A stretch of DNA of 64,000 nucleotides from Gamsiella multidivaricata (GCF_025024155.1 NW_026251783.1:62001-126000), one strand, 5' to 3'; counted from the stretch's first letter, positions 1-13,211 are shown. The notes: generated from the letters alone by a model not told the origin. Numbers and translations: made by a program.

Positions 1-64
1 TGCAACAAAGATTCGACACCTACACCATGTATCGCGTAGATCACAATAGAATACAGTACAGCTA

Positions 65-1891
65 TTAGTACCTGCTAGGCCGTGAACTCCATACTTCATA
101 ACAAGCCGACAGCCTCTCGCGTATCCGTTCATCATACATACATGGCATAGCTGAGCCAAATGTCGAAGCCAACTGCATAAGAATGTGAAGGATCCATTGC
201 TTGACGAGGGCTTGCTGGCCCCACTCCACATCGTTTCGGTACATCTCGCCCAGAAACGCAACAGCGCCTTGGCGAGACTCGATATCCCACAGTGGGCTGG
301 CAGCAAGGTCCCCCAGCCGCCGGCATACTCCTAGTTGAAAGGCTAGGTCACGCCGGCAAGGCGCTTCACAGACCAGGGTTTTGAACTTGGCAAGTTGGCC
401 GTCCCGAAGCAGCGTGTCTGTCCCGCGCAGTGCTGTATACCAGGCGCGTTTCCGGTTGAAGCTGAGACCGACTTTGAGAGATTCCAAAAGTCCTTGTCCA
501 CTCTCGACCAGTGCGCTCACACCTTCATAACCGATTTTCGCTGTCTGGATCACCTCTCCCAGTCCCTCCTGAAGATGTCCGAGTCCTGTGATGAAGCCGT
601 TGACGTCCAGACCTTTCACAGCGCTAACTAGCCCCGAGACGCCCTTCAAAACAATTCCTGTGCGCCGCACCGTTGCTTGCCAGGGTGACTCGTTGTCTGG
701 GACGCACTGCAGCGCTTGGAAGGCGTAGGCAGCCTGATACGCCAAGTAAGGGTCACTGCTGCCTTGCAGCTCATTCAAATAGGCAGAGAGTGGCTCGTGC
801 AGCTCTACACGCTTTAAATCTGAGACCTTGGTGTCGGCCATAGCATCCAGGACATTGGACACCGAGAGTGTCAAATGGTAAATATGGGCCGGAGACTGAT
901 TATGAGTGTCTTGTAGGCGGATGTTGAGGATACGTAAGATCGCAACTAGGTCATCAGTATCGAGGTAACCCGGGGAAGCGCCTTGAATCAGTTGCGCCAG
1001 CCCTTCGAGGGACTGCACATCCAGTAGGCTGGACTGTTCGATACCATTGACAAAGAGCATGAGTAAGCGTTGAAAATCATCCTTCTCGAGAACCGAGCCC
1101 AGGCATACGACTTCTGCAACGGCCTTGGCATCCTTGAGCTCATCGCGAGTGAATGCCCGGACCACATCTGTCGCCAGCGTCCTGAGTCTCTCCTTCTCCT
1201 CTGCATTCTTTTCTGTGGATTTCACCCAATTTCCTGCGGCTGGTTCAAAGACCTCTTCGGGTGACGGCATCACTTGCAGAAGGCCAAGACAGTAGGCGAG
1301 CTGGGAAGTATCGCTGAGTCGCTCATCTGCGTCTGGTAACGCGATCTTGACGGTGGGCTGACGCATGTCATCGGGAAAGATATCCTCAGGAACCCGTGCC
1401 ATGTCGCGGCAGGCGCTATCGGTGGCAGAGGAAATTACAGGACCTGGGTCTTTTGTAGGACGCACATGACTGTTGAAGTCAGAGGACAGTCAACACATTG
1501 AGAGATGCATTAGGTACGACATACGATATAACCGGCTAATGCGAACAAGTAGAGAGCAGGTACTTGTCACTTACCCCCACTTTTCTGCCCTCTTGTAGCT
1601 GACCTGTGCCATTTCGCTATATCCTAAGCTCTCCAATAGGTTGGCGTGCTCGAGACAGGCGCCGGCGAATCCATCGCACAGGGTTTGATCCTCGACGGAT
1701 AGAGGAGCTGTAAGAGTCCTTTTCACAGCTCTTTTCATCCGAGATAACGCGGCCTCCGCATCTTCGCACAACACTAAAGCAATTTCCTGATCCTTGGCTT
1801 TGCGCGCATTCTCCACGTAAACCTTGGTAAGCTCCAACTCCTTTTGTGGCGAGAGAGCCTTTCGTGGCGGCGAAAAAGTTCTGTCAAACAT
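65..1891 (-). CDS. ARM-like helical repeat protein, stand-alone, about 573 aa
   Basis: Two exons on the minus strand: 1891..1575 and 1469..65. The intron 1574..1470 begins GTAAGT and ends CAG, and the frame is continuous across a split Gly codon. Exon 1 is a short helical, TPR-like N-terminus (LEHANLLESLGYSEMAQVSY). Exon 2 is all-helical and ARM/HEAT-like, with a hydrophobic GLVSAVKGLDVNGF stretch and a conserved-looking block around RAWYTALRGTDTLL. No signal peptide, membrane segment or catalytic motif is visible. I recall this module in Mortierella proteins as the N-terminal part of larger NACHT/STAND-type proteins, but here a TAA stop follows directly after the helical region and no P-loop NTPase is seen downstream. 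It is either a genuine orphan module or a truncated STAND protein. Function unknown. Confidence 0.68.
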
Positions 1892-4267
1892 GTCGCTTCT
1901 CTGAGGGAGTTTCTCCTATTGTCATAGAGCAGATGACGGCGATATTAGTGACCTTGTGGTCGATTAATATACCTGTGCGAGTAGCCAGTATACGTACTTA
2001 TACTTGACAAACACTTCAATAACGCAATGGAGGACCAATAAGTCGCAATGGGTTGGTATACTACGGACGCAGTGGGAGCAGAATGAGCTATGGTAAAAAT
2101 AAACATTAATATCCATAGCAGCTGCATGAACAATATCATATGTGGCTGTTCTACCAAGTTTTGGCGCCCCACCTCGGAAGCGTCTATTCGACTCTTGTTT
2201 CCTTTGATTAGATGCAGAGGTAGTCCTGACGATTTGTCCTCTTCGCGCCTTCTAGCAGCCTAGCAGCGGTACCAACTGCCCATCGTGAAGCATGCAGGAT
2301 TAATGACCTTAAAACATACCTGTAGGCTACTATTGAGTGACAAGAAACAGTGCCTCACCTCAACAGGAGTCTGTTTCTCGAGTCCTTTCACCAGCCGAGG
2401 AGGTGGTCTGTCCCTGTGCAATGTTCTCTACTCCAATTCTTTGTTCAAGACGGTCTGCACACGAATAAGGTAGTCGAATGGAATGATATTCGCTTCTCTC
2501 GTCACTTCTAGCAGAGATTCCTGTGACCACGAGAGAAGGGATTACTATCTATTGCACATGCATTAGCACTTTTGACTCGACTGTGGTTGTTCAGGCACAC
2601 TCAAGGGTGGGGCTTTGGCAGATAAACTCTGTCTTTGTTACCGATGAGTCGCCACTGGACTATGCTTATTGAGATGGAACAGAGACGTACTTGAGACAGA
2701 CGGAAGAGCGAGAAAAGATGAGAGAGATATGAGACAGTTTTTGATGGACTGAAGGAAGGTGAATGTGGGAAGAAGGGAAAGTGGGAAAGTGGGAAAGTGG
2801 GAGAAGAGGGGAAAAGAGTGCAACGACACACATCCATCGTCGCAGCATTCGCCAAACTTGCAGTCAGATTACTCCCTCGCCCTCGCGTAACATGTAATGG
2901 GCTCTCGGATGCAAAGAAGAGGAAAACAAAGATCATCGGTGAATTCGAATCTCCTATATTTTCTACATCAACTTTCGGTTCACTGGATTTCACCAGTGAG
3001 AATCACTAGCCTGAATCGCCCTAGACATCATCCTTCTGCACTGCAGATCGACCCACCTTTCTGTGGTACAAGATTGGGAGTATGGCGGTAGACGTGCTCT
3101 TGCTGTCTCAGCAGCCTCTGCAGCTGTGTTATCGCGAGCTCGCCACTCTGGGGTTGGAATGCATGTGTGCCAACGGCTGGTGTCAGGTATTATGCATGGG
3201 ACGCATTGAAGGGCAGTGGCATGCGATGGAAAAAGAGTAAACAATTCGCGCCAAATATACCGCCGTGTTCAGGATGTGCCTAGCGAGACGAGAAGAGACG
3301 CGAGTACTCTCCCCAGCTCTCTTTCTCTTCTTTCTGATGTAAGCCTATACACATCAACCAAGGAGAGAAGGATGCGGCCGCTCGCCTCTCGTCGTCTCTA
3401 AAGTGTCTGCTGGTAGAGGAGATACAGGGTGCTCCGTACAGCAAGTCATGGATGTCATTGTATATCGGCACCAATTGGAAAAGTTTGGAGGTATTTAAGG
3501 TTTTAGGAGTTTAGAATGTGGATCCACACACCACATCGATTAGGTACGAATTTTGATATGCTGTGCTGGACGTGCACATCTCACTTTTAATGAAGTACAT
3601 TTTGGACTCTGGTGAAGTATGCGACATAGTGTGCGCCTGCACAACACATGGTATTCGCTCCATGTTATCCTCTTGTCGGCTCCAGTGAGATGGGCTCAGC
3701 AGCCTCAGTCTCTATTATTCTCTTGACTCTGACTGGCGAAGAGGCTCCCTCGTCTCCGCCAGCATCCTCAGCGTCAATTTCTTCCATGGGGAGATGGGTG
3801 GTGCACCTGCACAATATGTATGCATCGCAGAGCATCTCTCTTATGGACAACAAATGATTGTAGCGGCCATGTCCGCTAACTGGCTCCTGAGTGGGTGCCG
3901 AGCGATTTGACCGCGTTCTCCAAAGAAAGGCCAGTCTTTTTAAGTCAGTGTCTGTATCTAGGATATCTGTTTACGATGCGTCATTTGAGCCCAAAGATCC
4001 GTAATGCCAAGGGTCTTGGTCTGCTTGCTTGTTCAACAAAAGTAATCATACCAATCAATCGTCTCTGTGCCTGGTGCCTGAAAGCTGTTTTGGCTAGACT
4101 AGCTCGTTCTGGTCGACTTGATTTATTGAGACGTCCTCTTAACCTTGATCTCGCTGAGTCATCCAAGCCACCCGCCAGAAAAAACATTCCACCTGTATGA
4201 TAAAAAGAGGTCCTGTTGGCCGTAAGTTTGCTTCTTCACCCCACACTCTTTCGTACCCTTTTTCATC
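1892..4267. other. Intergenic, no supported gene
   Basis: Between the divergent ARM-like gene and IleRS. Only short ORFs without recognisable features occur on either strand. A small GTGGGAAA tandem lies near 2775-2803. A 62-codon minus-strand ORF at 3665..3853 is acidic and coding-like in composition but has no support from splice sites or similarity. The 3' end must hold the IleRS promoter. Confidence 0.5.
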
Positions 4268-7200
4268 ATGGCTGACGGTAAGGGGTCGCAATCCATCACT
4301 GCGTCGAACAGGATGTTCTCAACTACCCTTCACGGGGCGTACTTGCTCATTACATTGGACAGCTAAAGATACATTCACTCCTAGCATCAGCAGCCCTTTT
4401 TTCAAAGCACATTCATGAGTCATGACCTAACCTGTATGACTAATACCGTCACCTGCCTTTCACTTATGGATAATCGTAGGATCCGCTCAGTTCAACTTTC
4501 CCAAGGAGGAGGAGAAGATCCTCCAGTTCTGGCGCGAGATTGATGCCGTAAGTGGTCGACCCAGGATAAGTACAGGATTGCATATACCATACCATGCTAC
4601 AGCCTATTGACCACAACCTGTCTCTCTGTTCGCCAATAGTTCAAGCGATCGCAGGAGCTCAACAAGGATAAGGAGCCCTTCGCCTTTTTTGACGGACCCC
4701 CATTCGCCACCGGGCTTCCTCACTATGGACACTTGCTCGCCGGTACCATCAAGGTATGTTTCTAATTGAAGGCATCAACACACCCTTCTTATTCGTTTCG
4801 ATGCCATGTCCTCACTCTCTCTGGTTTTCCTCCGGTCTTTTCCTATTTTTTGCAGGATATTGTCACCCGTTTCGCTCACAGTACTGGCCACAGCGTCGAA
4901 CGTCGTTTCGGTTGGGACTGCCACGGTTTGCCCGTCGAGTACGAGGTTGACAAGGCCTTGGGCATCACCGGAAAGGCCGATGTCATGGCCATGGGTATCG
5001 ACAAGTATAACGAGGAGTGCCGCAGCATCGTCATGAGATATGCCAAGGAATGGCGCCAGACTGTTGAGCGTGCTGGACGCTGGATCGATTTCGACAACGA
5101 CTACAAGACCTTGAATGTCGAGTTTATGGAGTCGGTCTGGTGGGTTTTCAAGACCCTTTTCGAGAAGGGTCAGGTCTACCGTGGAGTTCGTGTCATGCCC
5201 TTCTCAACCGCCTGCAACACCCCTGTCTCCAACTTTGAGGCTCAGCAGAACTACAAGGATGTCAGCGATCCCTCTGTTGTTGTTTCCTTCCCTCTTCTGA
5301 ACGACCCCTCGGTCGCCTTCCTTGCTTGGACGACCACCCCCTGGACACTTCCCTCCAACTTGGCCCTGTGCGTCAATCCCAACCACGAGTTCATCAAGTT
5401 CTTGGACGAGGCGTCCGGAAACACCTACATCATGATCGAGAAGAGCCTCACGATGCTCTACAAGGACCCTGCCAAGGCCAAGTTCAAGATCCTTGGCAGA
5501 ATGAAGGGTTCCGATCTTTTGGGTACCCAGTACGTCCCTCTGTTTGAATACTACTACAAGGAGTTCGAGAACACTGGATTCCGCATCTTGAACGACGAGT
5601 ACGTTGATGAGTCTGCCGGTACCGGAATTGTTCACCAGGCCCCAGCGTTTGGTGAGGACGATTACCGCGTCTGTATCAACCACGGTGTCATCACAGCCGA
5701 TGGTCATATCCCCTGCCCCGTTGACGAGTCTGGAAAGTATTTTGAGGAGATTACCGATTTCAAGGGTATTCACGTCAAGGAGGCCGACAAGTTGATCCAG
5801 AAGCACCTCAAGCAGGCGGGTCGCTTGATTGTCCAGACCCAGATCAACCATAGTTACCCCTTCTGCTGGCGTTCCGACACACCCTTGATCTACAAGGCTG
5901 TCCCATCGTGGTTTGTTCGCGTCCAGCCGATTGTCGACAAGATGTTGAAGAACAATGCGCAGTCCCGCTGGGTTCCCGGATTCGTTCAGGAGAAGCGTTT
6001 TGCCAACTGGATCGGCAACGCCCGCGACTGGAACATTTCTCGCTCCCGCTACTGGGGCACTCCCATCCCCATCTGGACGACCGAGGACTTTTCGGAGATG
6101 CACTGCGTTGGATCTCTACAGGAGTTGGAGGAACTCACTGGATGCGGCAAATTGACAGACATTCATCGCCACTTTATCGATCACCTCACCTTCAAATCGC
6201 CAAAGTCCGGAAAGGTCATGCGCCGTATCGAGGATGTATTTGACTGCTGGTTTGAGTCTGGATCTATGCCCTATGCCCAGCAGCACTACCCCTTCGAGAA
6301 CAAGGAGACATTCGCGAACGGATTCCCTGCGGACTTTATCTCTGAGGGACTGGACCAGACCCGTGGCTGGTTCTACACTCTGCTGGTTCTTTCGACCCAT
6401 CTCTTTGATACTCCCCCCGCTAAGAACCAGATTGTCAGCGGTCTTGTTCTCGCCTCGGACGGCAAGAAGATGTCGAAGCGCCTGAAGAACTATCCCGAGG
6501 CCAACATCATTCTGGATGCCTATGGTGCTGATGCGCTCCGTCTCTACCTCATCAACTCGCCCGTCGTCCGTGCTGAAACGCTGAAGTTCAAGGAGGAGGG
6601 TGTCAAGGAGGTGGTCACGAAGGTCTTCTTGCCCTGGTACAATGCCTACAAGTTCTTTGTCAACCAGACGGTTTTGCTGAAGAAGGAGTTCAGTCACGAT
6701 TTTATGTACAACGCCTCGTTGAAGAAGAGTGACAACGTCATGGACCGCTGGATGTTGGCGTCGTGCCAGAGTTTGATCAAGTATGTCCGCGAGGAGATGA
6801 CGAACTACCGCCTCTACACGGTCGTCCCTCGTTTGCTGCGCCTGATTGAGGAGTTGACGAACTGGTACGTCCGCTTCAACCGTCGCCGTCTGAAGGGAGA
6901 GAACGGTCTCGAGGACGCTATCCAGGCGATGAACACTCTGTTCGATGTTTTGTACACTCTTGTCCGCTGCATGTCGCCCTTCACACCCTTCTTGACTGAG
7001 AACATGTACCAGACGCTCAAGAACTTTTTGCCGGAGGACAAGAGCATCGTCGACAACCGCTCTGTGCACTTTTTGTCGTTCCCAGAGGTGAAGGAGGAGT
7101 ACTTTGATGATGAGATTGAGCGGGCGATGTCGAGGATGCAGGCAGTCATTGAGTTGGGACGCACCATTCGTGAGCGCAAGACTATTAGCTTGAAGACGCC

Positions 7201-7879
7201 ATTGAAGGAATTGGTTGTGATCCACCCTGATCCCCAGTACCACGCCGATGTCAAGGCCCTGGAGAGCTATATTGTGGACGAACTCAACGTTCGCACGTTG
7301 GTTGTTACATCGGATGAGGCCCAGTATGGAGTCAAGTACACTATCGAGGCGGACTTCCGATCGTTGGGTGCGAGGCTGAAGAAGGATGCTGTCAAGGTCA
7401 AGAACGCGCTTCCCAAGTTGAGCGAGGAGCAGATCAAGGACTTTATCAGGTCGAAGCAGATTACATTGGAGGGGCATGATCTGGGCGAGGAGGACCTGAC
7501 GGTGGTGCGGTATTTCGAGTCGTCAGAGAACAGCATGGAGACGAACACGGACAAAGATGTGCTGATCTTGTTGGACGTGAAGCGGTACCCAGAGCTGGAG
7601 CAAGAGGGCCTTGCACGCGAGGTGATCAACCGTGTACAGCGTCTTCGCAAGAAGGCGAATTTGGAGCCGACGGATATGATCCACATGTACTACGAGTTCA
7701 CCCAGGACATGAACAATGCATTGGAGCAGGTGATCAAGTCGCAGGAGGAGACGCTGGTGAAGGTATTGAAGCGCACGCTGTGCCCGATCGGGGACAAGAA
7801 GGGAGCGGCTGTGGTGATCATTGAGGAGGCGCAGGAGGTCAATGGATCGACCTTCAATCTGACTCTTGTGCGCGACTAG
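4268..7879 (+). CDS. ILS1: Cytosolic isoleucyl-tRNA synthetase, 1,071 aa
   Basis: Charges tRNA-Ile with isoleucine for cytosolic translation. Four exons join in frame: 4268..4277 (a 10-nt first exon, MAD plus one base), 4480..4547, 4640..4753 and 4856..7879; all three introns are GT-AG. The class I signature [10 protein letters not shown] (HIGH equivalent) is at residues 53-62 and the KMSKS loop appears as KKMSKR near residue 600. Between them is the editing (CP1) region with the [10 protein letters not shown] block. The anticodon-binding domain and C-terminal extension follow. Length matches the yeast cytosolic enzyme (about 1,070 aa), and no mitochondrial presequence is seen. The start was chosen because the tiny ATG exon splices precisely into the conserved [12 protein letters not shown] start. 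Confidence 0.97.
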
Positions 7880-7935
7880 AGGGCCGGACAGGTGGAGGTA
7901 GTCGACATAGACAAGGAAGAAGAAAAAGAAAAGGA

Positions 7936-7941
7936 AATAAA
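7936..7941 (+). terminator. AATAAA polyadenylation signal of IleRS
   Basis: AATAAA lies 57 nt after the IleRS stop codon in an A-rich context, a typical place for the 3'-end signal. Confidence 0.5.
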
Positions 7942-7969
7942 ACATTTATTCGGTAATGCATATGAGCAC

Positions 7970-7993
7970 ATGGGGATGGGGATGGGGATGGGG
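7970..7993 (+). repeat. ATGGGG hexamer x4, G-quadruplex capable
   Basis: Four perfect ATGGGG units give four runs of four G separated by AT, just downstream of the IleRS polyadenylation signal. The plus strand could form a G-quadruplex. Confidence 0.8.
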
Positions 7994-8322
7994 ATATGGT
8001 TGGAGCACCGCCAGGAGGGGCTGTTCCTGAGAAGAAAAGGATGACCGAAGCGGAAACGAAACAGAGGTATGATATCATTGCGGCATCAACTAAAAAATAA
8101 GAAAAATAAGAAAAATACGTATAAAGGGAACAGAGGCACGGGAGAGAGGGATCGGCTGCATGCCACGCAGCAACATCGCTTCTTACTTCCTGCACTCCCC
8201 CATTCGCCTTTGACTTCCATCCTCATCCTCCCATCCCGCTCTCTCCCTATACCCTCACCCACACTCTTCCCTTTCCTTCTCTCCTTCCCACTCCTTTCCT
8301 GCAGCTCGACCCAAAGCCTGCC

Positions 8323-11300
8323 ATGGAGTCCGCCCCGGACAACGGCCTCTCGGCCCCCTCCCCCCTCGCCACCCTCCTCTCCTCCGCAACACACTCCCTC
8401 GTTACAAAGGCGCTCGAAACAGCCGTCGCCACCGCCACCACAGCCGCAACCCACACCCTCCACCAACAGCACCACAACCACGACCACAACCACGACCACA
8501 ACGCGTTCGAGGCCAGTCCAGAGGACCCTGTCTCGCCTTACGGGACCTTGCCCCTGCTGCGGTCGCTCTTCTCCTTCTCGGTCTCCGTCCTCGGCTTCAT
8601 GACCATGACCCTGCCCACTGCCCTCTACCGCCTCCTATCCTGGTCCTTCACCCTGCACCTAACCTTCACCACCCTCCTAATCGCCGTCGCCCTTCTGTGT
8701 CTCCTCGCCTGGACCGTGATCCGCTACCGCGTCCTCACAAAGTACTCGCGTCTGCCGCATACCAGCCTGGGAAAGCACGGGTCCTCCTTTGATCTGCACC
8801 CCGACAACCCCTTCAAAAGTCCACAGGAGGAGAAGGAAGGCTTGAGCTACCCGGACGAGTTCCTGAGCGCCTTCCTCTCCAGCATCAAAATCTTTGGCTA
8901 CCTCGAACAGCCCGTCTTCCACGAGCTGGCCAGACATCTGCAGACCCGTCGCCTACCCGCTGGAGATACCATCATGCAGAGCCCGGATATGGAGCGTTCC
9001 TTCTACATTGTTGTCGATGGATGTGTGCAGGTCTACGAGAAGGTCGTCAAGGACGAGGAGGATGAACACTATCAGGAGGAGGAGGAGGAGGACGGCGACA
9101 CTTCTTCCTGGGACGACCCCCACCACGGATACCAACTCCTGAACGAGGTCAAGAACGGAGGCACGCTCAGCAGTCTGTTCACCATCTTGACGCTATTTAC
9201 GGAAAACGTTAAATTGCGCCACGAGGATGAGCCCTTGAAGGAGTTCAAGCGATCTAGGTCCACCTTAGGAGAGGACGACGTCTCTGTTAATAGCTCAGCC
9301 CTTGGCAGCGATCACGACCAACGCAGAAAACAGGAGGGAAACAACAAGTGGAAGCATTCGCCTGCTCACGGCTCCGGTCTCCGGACCAAAGGCACCATCC
9401 ACACTCCGACCAGCCCACTCTCTAACCCGGACCACATGGCAGTCTTTGAGGACGACGGCGCCGAGATTCAGGAGAGATCAGCAGGAGAGGGCATGGACCG
9501 AACGCCGCGACAGGTGCATATCCAAGGATTCGAGGATGCAGACCCAGACCGCCAACAACGGCGGCCACAGGCGCCAACGAAATCCGGCGTTGAGACCAAG
9601 GATTATCAGGCATCCAAGATGAAGCGTCGGGTCATTGTGGCAAAAGCGATGGTGGACACGACCCTGGCTGTCATCCCTGCAGAGGCATTCCACCGTCTGA
9701 CCCAAAAGTTCCCTCAGGCAGCTGCTCATATTGTGCAGGTGATCTTGATCCGCTTTCAACGCGTGACCCTCTTGACTGGACACAAATATCTGGGCCTGAC
9801 TAAGGAGCTGCTACGCATGGAGAGGAGCATCAACGAGATTGGAAGCTATGGTCTACCGCCCAACTTTTTCCGACCCAAAACAATGGAGTATCTCAAGGCC
9901 AAGTTCAGCACCGTCCGGGAAGAGAGCGACGACGACGACGATCGGCCGATTGCTATCAGGATGAAGAACGCGCGCAGGGCTGCCAGCCCTTTGGTAAAGG
10001 TTCATCCTGTGGGGGGGGGGGGGGGGGGGTTTGTGTCGTACTCGCCCTACTATTGAAGATGGTGCTAACATCTAGCCTCTGCGGTGTATTCTTGCTGAAT
10101 GAAACTGACTGCAGACTAGCACACGTCCTACGGAAAGAACGTCTGGGTACGAAAGCCCTAATCCTATGTCTCCAATCGATGAGAGCGGCGACCATATTCG
10201 TCACGGATCAGGATTCAGCGCCTTGCTGGGGGACCAAAGCGAGGAAGAGGACAGCTATCTGCGGGATCAGGTCATGGAGTGTCTTTCTCGAAGTATCGGC
10301 CTTGTTCAGACATCACCTCCGAAACCCAACGCCAGTCTACGCCCGGATCTGAAACCGATAGGCAGCTCGGATTATTTCGCTGCCATGTTCCAGGCAAGTC
10401 TGAACGGTGGCCCAGGTGGACCTCCTAGCGGACTAGGAGGGTTACCAATGCGAAAGACTGGATCGTCAAACTCGGACAATATCACCATTGGAACGGACGA
10501 CCTAAACACCTCCAACTCGTCCTCGACGGTCCCCTCAGTGATGAGTGAGATGGAGAACGATGTCGAGATCATGTACTTCCCCGCTGGGGCCAACCTGGTC
10601 GAGGAAGGCGAGCGCAACGCAGGGTTGTTCTTCGTTATCGACGGCGTGCTGGATGTCTCTATCCTGCGCAGGCAGGACATCAAGTCGCAGACGACGGATA
10701 CACCGACCGAGCAACCAAAGAACGCCTTTGGTCACCATTTGTCATCGTTGGATCTGAAGGCAAATCTCACGTCGCCTACTGTCACCAAATCACCGCCGGC
10801 AAAGTCCAGCAGTTCGTCTATCCGCAAGAAACAGAGCCATGCGTTGTTCTCGATCCAGGCAGGTGGATTGGCCGGCTATCTCTCTGCGTTGTCTGGATAC
10901 CCTTCGTTCGTCACAATCAGTGCCCGCACGAACGCCTTTGTGGGATACCTGTCCAAGGCCGCGCTGGACCGCGTCATGGAGCGTAACCCCACCGTCCTTC
11001 TCACGCTCGCCAAGCGTCTCATCACCTTGGTGTCTCCTATCGGTATGTATCGTTCCAGCCTTCTCAATGTTGGCGTTATTCTTTGTGCAGACAACTGTTC
11101 ACTCACCGTATGGCTTCTTTCTCTTTCTCTTTCTCTCTATCTCTCTCTCTCTCTCTTTCTTTCTCACTCTCTCTGCTGATGGCTATCGGTTATAGTGCTT
11201 CACTTGGATTACGCGATGGAGTGGATGCAGGTCTCTGCCAGTCAGGTACTACATCGCCAGGGGGACGAATGCGACTCGATTTACATTGTCCTGAACGGTC

Positions 11301-13183
11301 GACTTCGAACGATCATCGAAAAGGAACCGGGCAAGATTGAGATCTTGAGCGAGTACAGTCAGGGCGAGTCCGTCGGAGAGATGGAGGTGCTCATGGGCAC
11401 AGCCTTCCCCTCAACCCTGCATGCTATTCGTGACACAGAGGTGGCCAGGATGCCCAAGACACTGTTTAATGCGCTCGCACTGCGGCACCCGGAGATCACC
11501 ATCAGGATTTCGAGACTGATTGCTCAACGTGCGAGTGATGCCATGGGCAGTGGAGCCAACCCCAAGGCTGTTGGGGTAACACCCGACTCGGCGATCAATA
11601 ACTCGAATTTGAGGACCATTGGTATCATACCTGTCTCGTCGAATGTGGCCGTCAGCGAGTTTGCCGATCGACTGAAGACAGCGTTACTGGGGATCGGATC
11701 GACCTGCACACTGCTGAACCATAGCACGGTTATGAATCTGTTGGGCAAGCATGCGTTCACCAAGATCGGCAAGCTGAAACTGGACAGTTGGTTGAACGAG
11801 CAAGAAGAGATGTCGCAGATTGTACTCTACCTCGCGGACGGCGGGTTGACCTCGCCCTGGACTCAGACCTGCATCCGACAGGCGGACTGTATCCTGTTGG
11901 TCGGCCACGGAGATGAGGATCCGACGGTGGGAGATTATGAGAGACTCTTGATCAGCATGAAGACGACGGCCCGCAAGGAGCTGGTGCTCCTGCATGCGAA
12001 CCGACATTGTGCACCCGGATCGACGGCTGCGTGGCTGAAATCGAGAGTCTGGGTGCATGCACATCATCATGTCCAGATGCCTTTCAGGGGGCCGACGATG
12101 CTCGGTGCGACTTCCAGGAAGAAGACGATCATGAATTTGAAGGATCATCTGGAAAAGTTCTACACCAACATTCGGCACAACAACCCGAACAAGAGTCCGG
12201 CTTTCCATGGAAACAGGAGTGATTTTGCCAGACTGGCAAGGCGCTTGACAGGTCGTACCGTCGGACTGGTCCTCGGCGGAGGAGGTGCCCGTGGTATCTC
12301 GCATATTGGAGTGATCAGAGCGTTGGAAGAGGCTGGGATTCCGATCGATATCGTCGGGGGCACGAGCATGGGCGCGTTCATCGGAGGACTGTACGCACGT
12401 GAGTCGGATAACGTGGCTATTTTTGGAAGGGCCAAGATGTTTGCGGGTCGCATGGCGGCCAAGTGGAGGATGGTTGCAGATTTCACCTATCCGGTGACAT
12501 CGTGGACGACAGGACATGCCTTCAACCGCGGCATCTGGAAGTGCTTCAGCGACACGCAGATCCAAGATTTCTGGCTGTCGTATTATTGCAACACCACCAA
12601 CATCACGTTCTCGAGGATGGAGATCCACCAGGCAGGATACGCATGGCGCTATATCCGAGCATCGATGTCGCTCTCTGGATTCTTGCCCCCGCTGTGCGAT
12701 AACGGCCACATGCTGGTGGATGGAGGGTACATGGACAACTTGCCGGTCGAGTTTATGAAGTCCCTGGGCGCGAATACGGTCTTTGCGGTGGATGTGGGCA
12801 GCGATGATGACACGACGTTGCAGTACTATGGTGACAGTCTGTCGGGATGGCTGGTGTTGTTGAACCGCTGGAACCCGTTCTCGAACGTGTACCGCAACAT
12901 CCCCAATTTGGCGGATCTGCAGTCGAGGCTGGCGTACGTGTCGAGCGTGAAGCAGCTGGAGGAGGCGAAGAGGACACCGGGGATGTTCTACCTGAAGCCG
13001 CCGGTGCAGGATTTCGGGACGTTGGAGTTCGGGAGGTTCCTGGAGATTTGTGATGTCGGGTATGAGTACGGTAAGGAGATGTTGGAGAAGTGGAAGGCCG
13101 AGGGTAAGCTGAGCCATTTGTTCTTGGAGAACGAGATGATGAAGAGTCGGCGCGTCAAGCGTGTCCGTCGCAACTCCATTTAA
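8323..13183 (+). CDS. NTE1: Lysophospholipase NTE1 (patatin-like, cNMP-binding), 1,528 aa
   Basis: ER-membrane serine hydrolase that deacylates phosphatidylcholine and lysophosphatidylcholine to glycerophosphocholine. Exons 8323..9993, 10115..11042 and 11196..13183; introns 9994..10114 and 11043..11195 are GT-AG and the frame is kept. Two hydrophobic segments lie at about residues 77-100 and 108-132. Three cNMP-binding-type modules follow (FYIVVDGCVQVYEKV; LFFVIDGVLDV; RQGDECDSIYIVLNGRL), the first two split by low-complexity inserts. The C-terminal patatin domain has the oxyanion loop GGGGARG near 1226, the nucleophile motif GTSMG near 1255 and the catalytic Asp in DGGYMDNLP near 1375. All key residues are present. 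Intron 1 contains a 19-G run and intron 2 a long pyrimidine tract. Confidence 0.96.
10011..10029 (+). repeat. Homopolymer of 19 G inside NTE1 intron 1
   Basis: Uninterrupted G run, 17 nt after the predicted GTAAAG donor. Read as coding it would give poly-Gly and soon a stop, which supports calling it intronic. Confidence 0.85.
11113..11176 (+). repeat. CT-rich microsatellite in NTE1 intron 2
   Basis: A run of TCTTTCTC and TCTC units just upstream of the TATAG acceptor; it also serves as an extended polypyrimidine tract. Confidence 0.75.
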
Positions 13184-13211
13184 AAAGCAGAAAAAAACGG
13201 CACAAGAAAAA

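Larger units (their letters stand above)
7880..8322. other. IleRS 3' UTR and NTE1 promoter
   Basis: Tandem plus-strand spacer holding a polyadenylation-type AATAAA, an ATGGGG repeat, and a pyrimidine-rich stretch (about 8205-8310) just before the NTE1 ATG. No gene is seen. Confidence 0.6.

Noticed and set aside
2601..2993. 130-codon minus-strand ORF rich in Ser, Phe and Pro
   Set aside because: It arises from a GTGGGAAA-type repeat and purine-rich sequence; no conserved feature.
3665..3853. Acidic 62-codon minus-strand ORF
   Set aside because: Coding-like composition, but no convincing exon could be joined to it.
5204..7477. Long minus-strand ORFs (299 and 453 codons) opposite IleRS
   Set aside because: They lie entirely antisense to a well-supported conserved gene, are rich in Leu/Val/Arg as expected from the codon bias of the sense strand, and show no domain.
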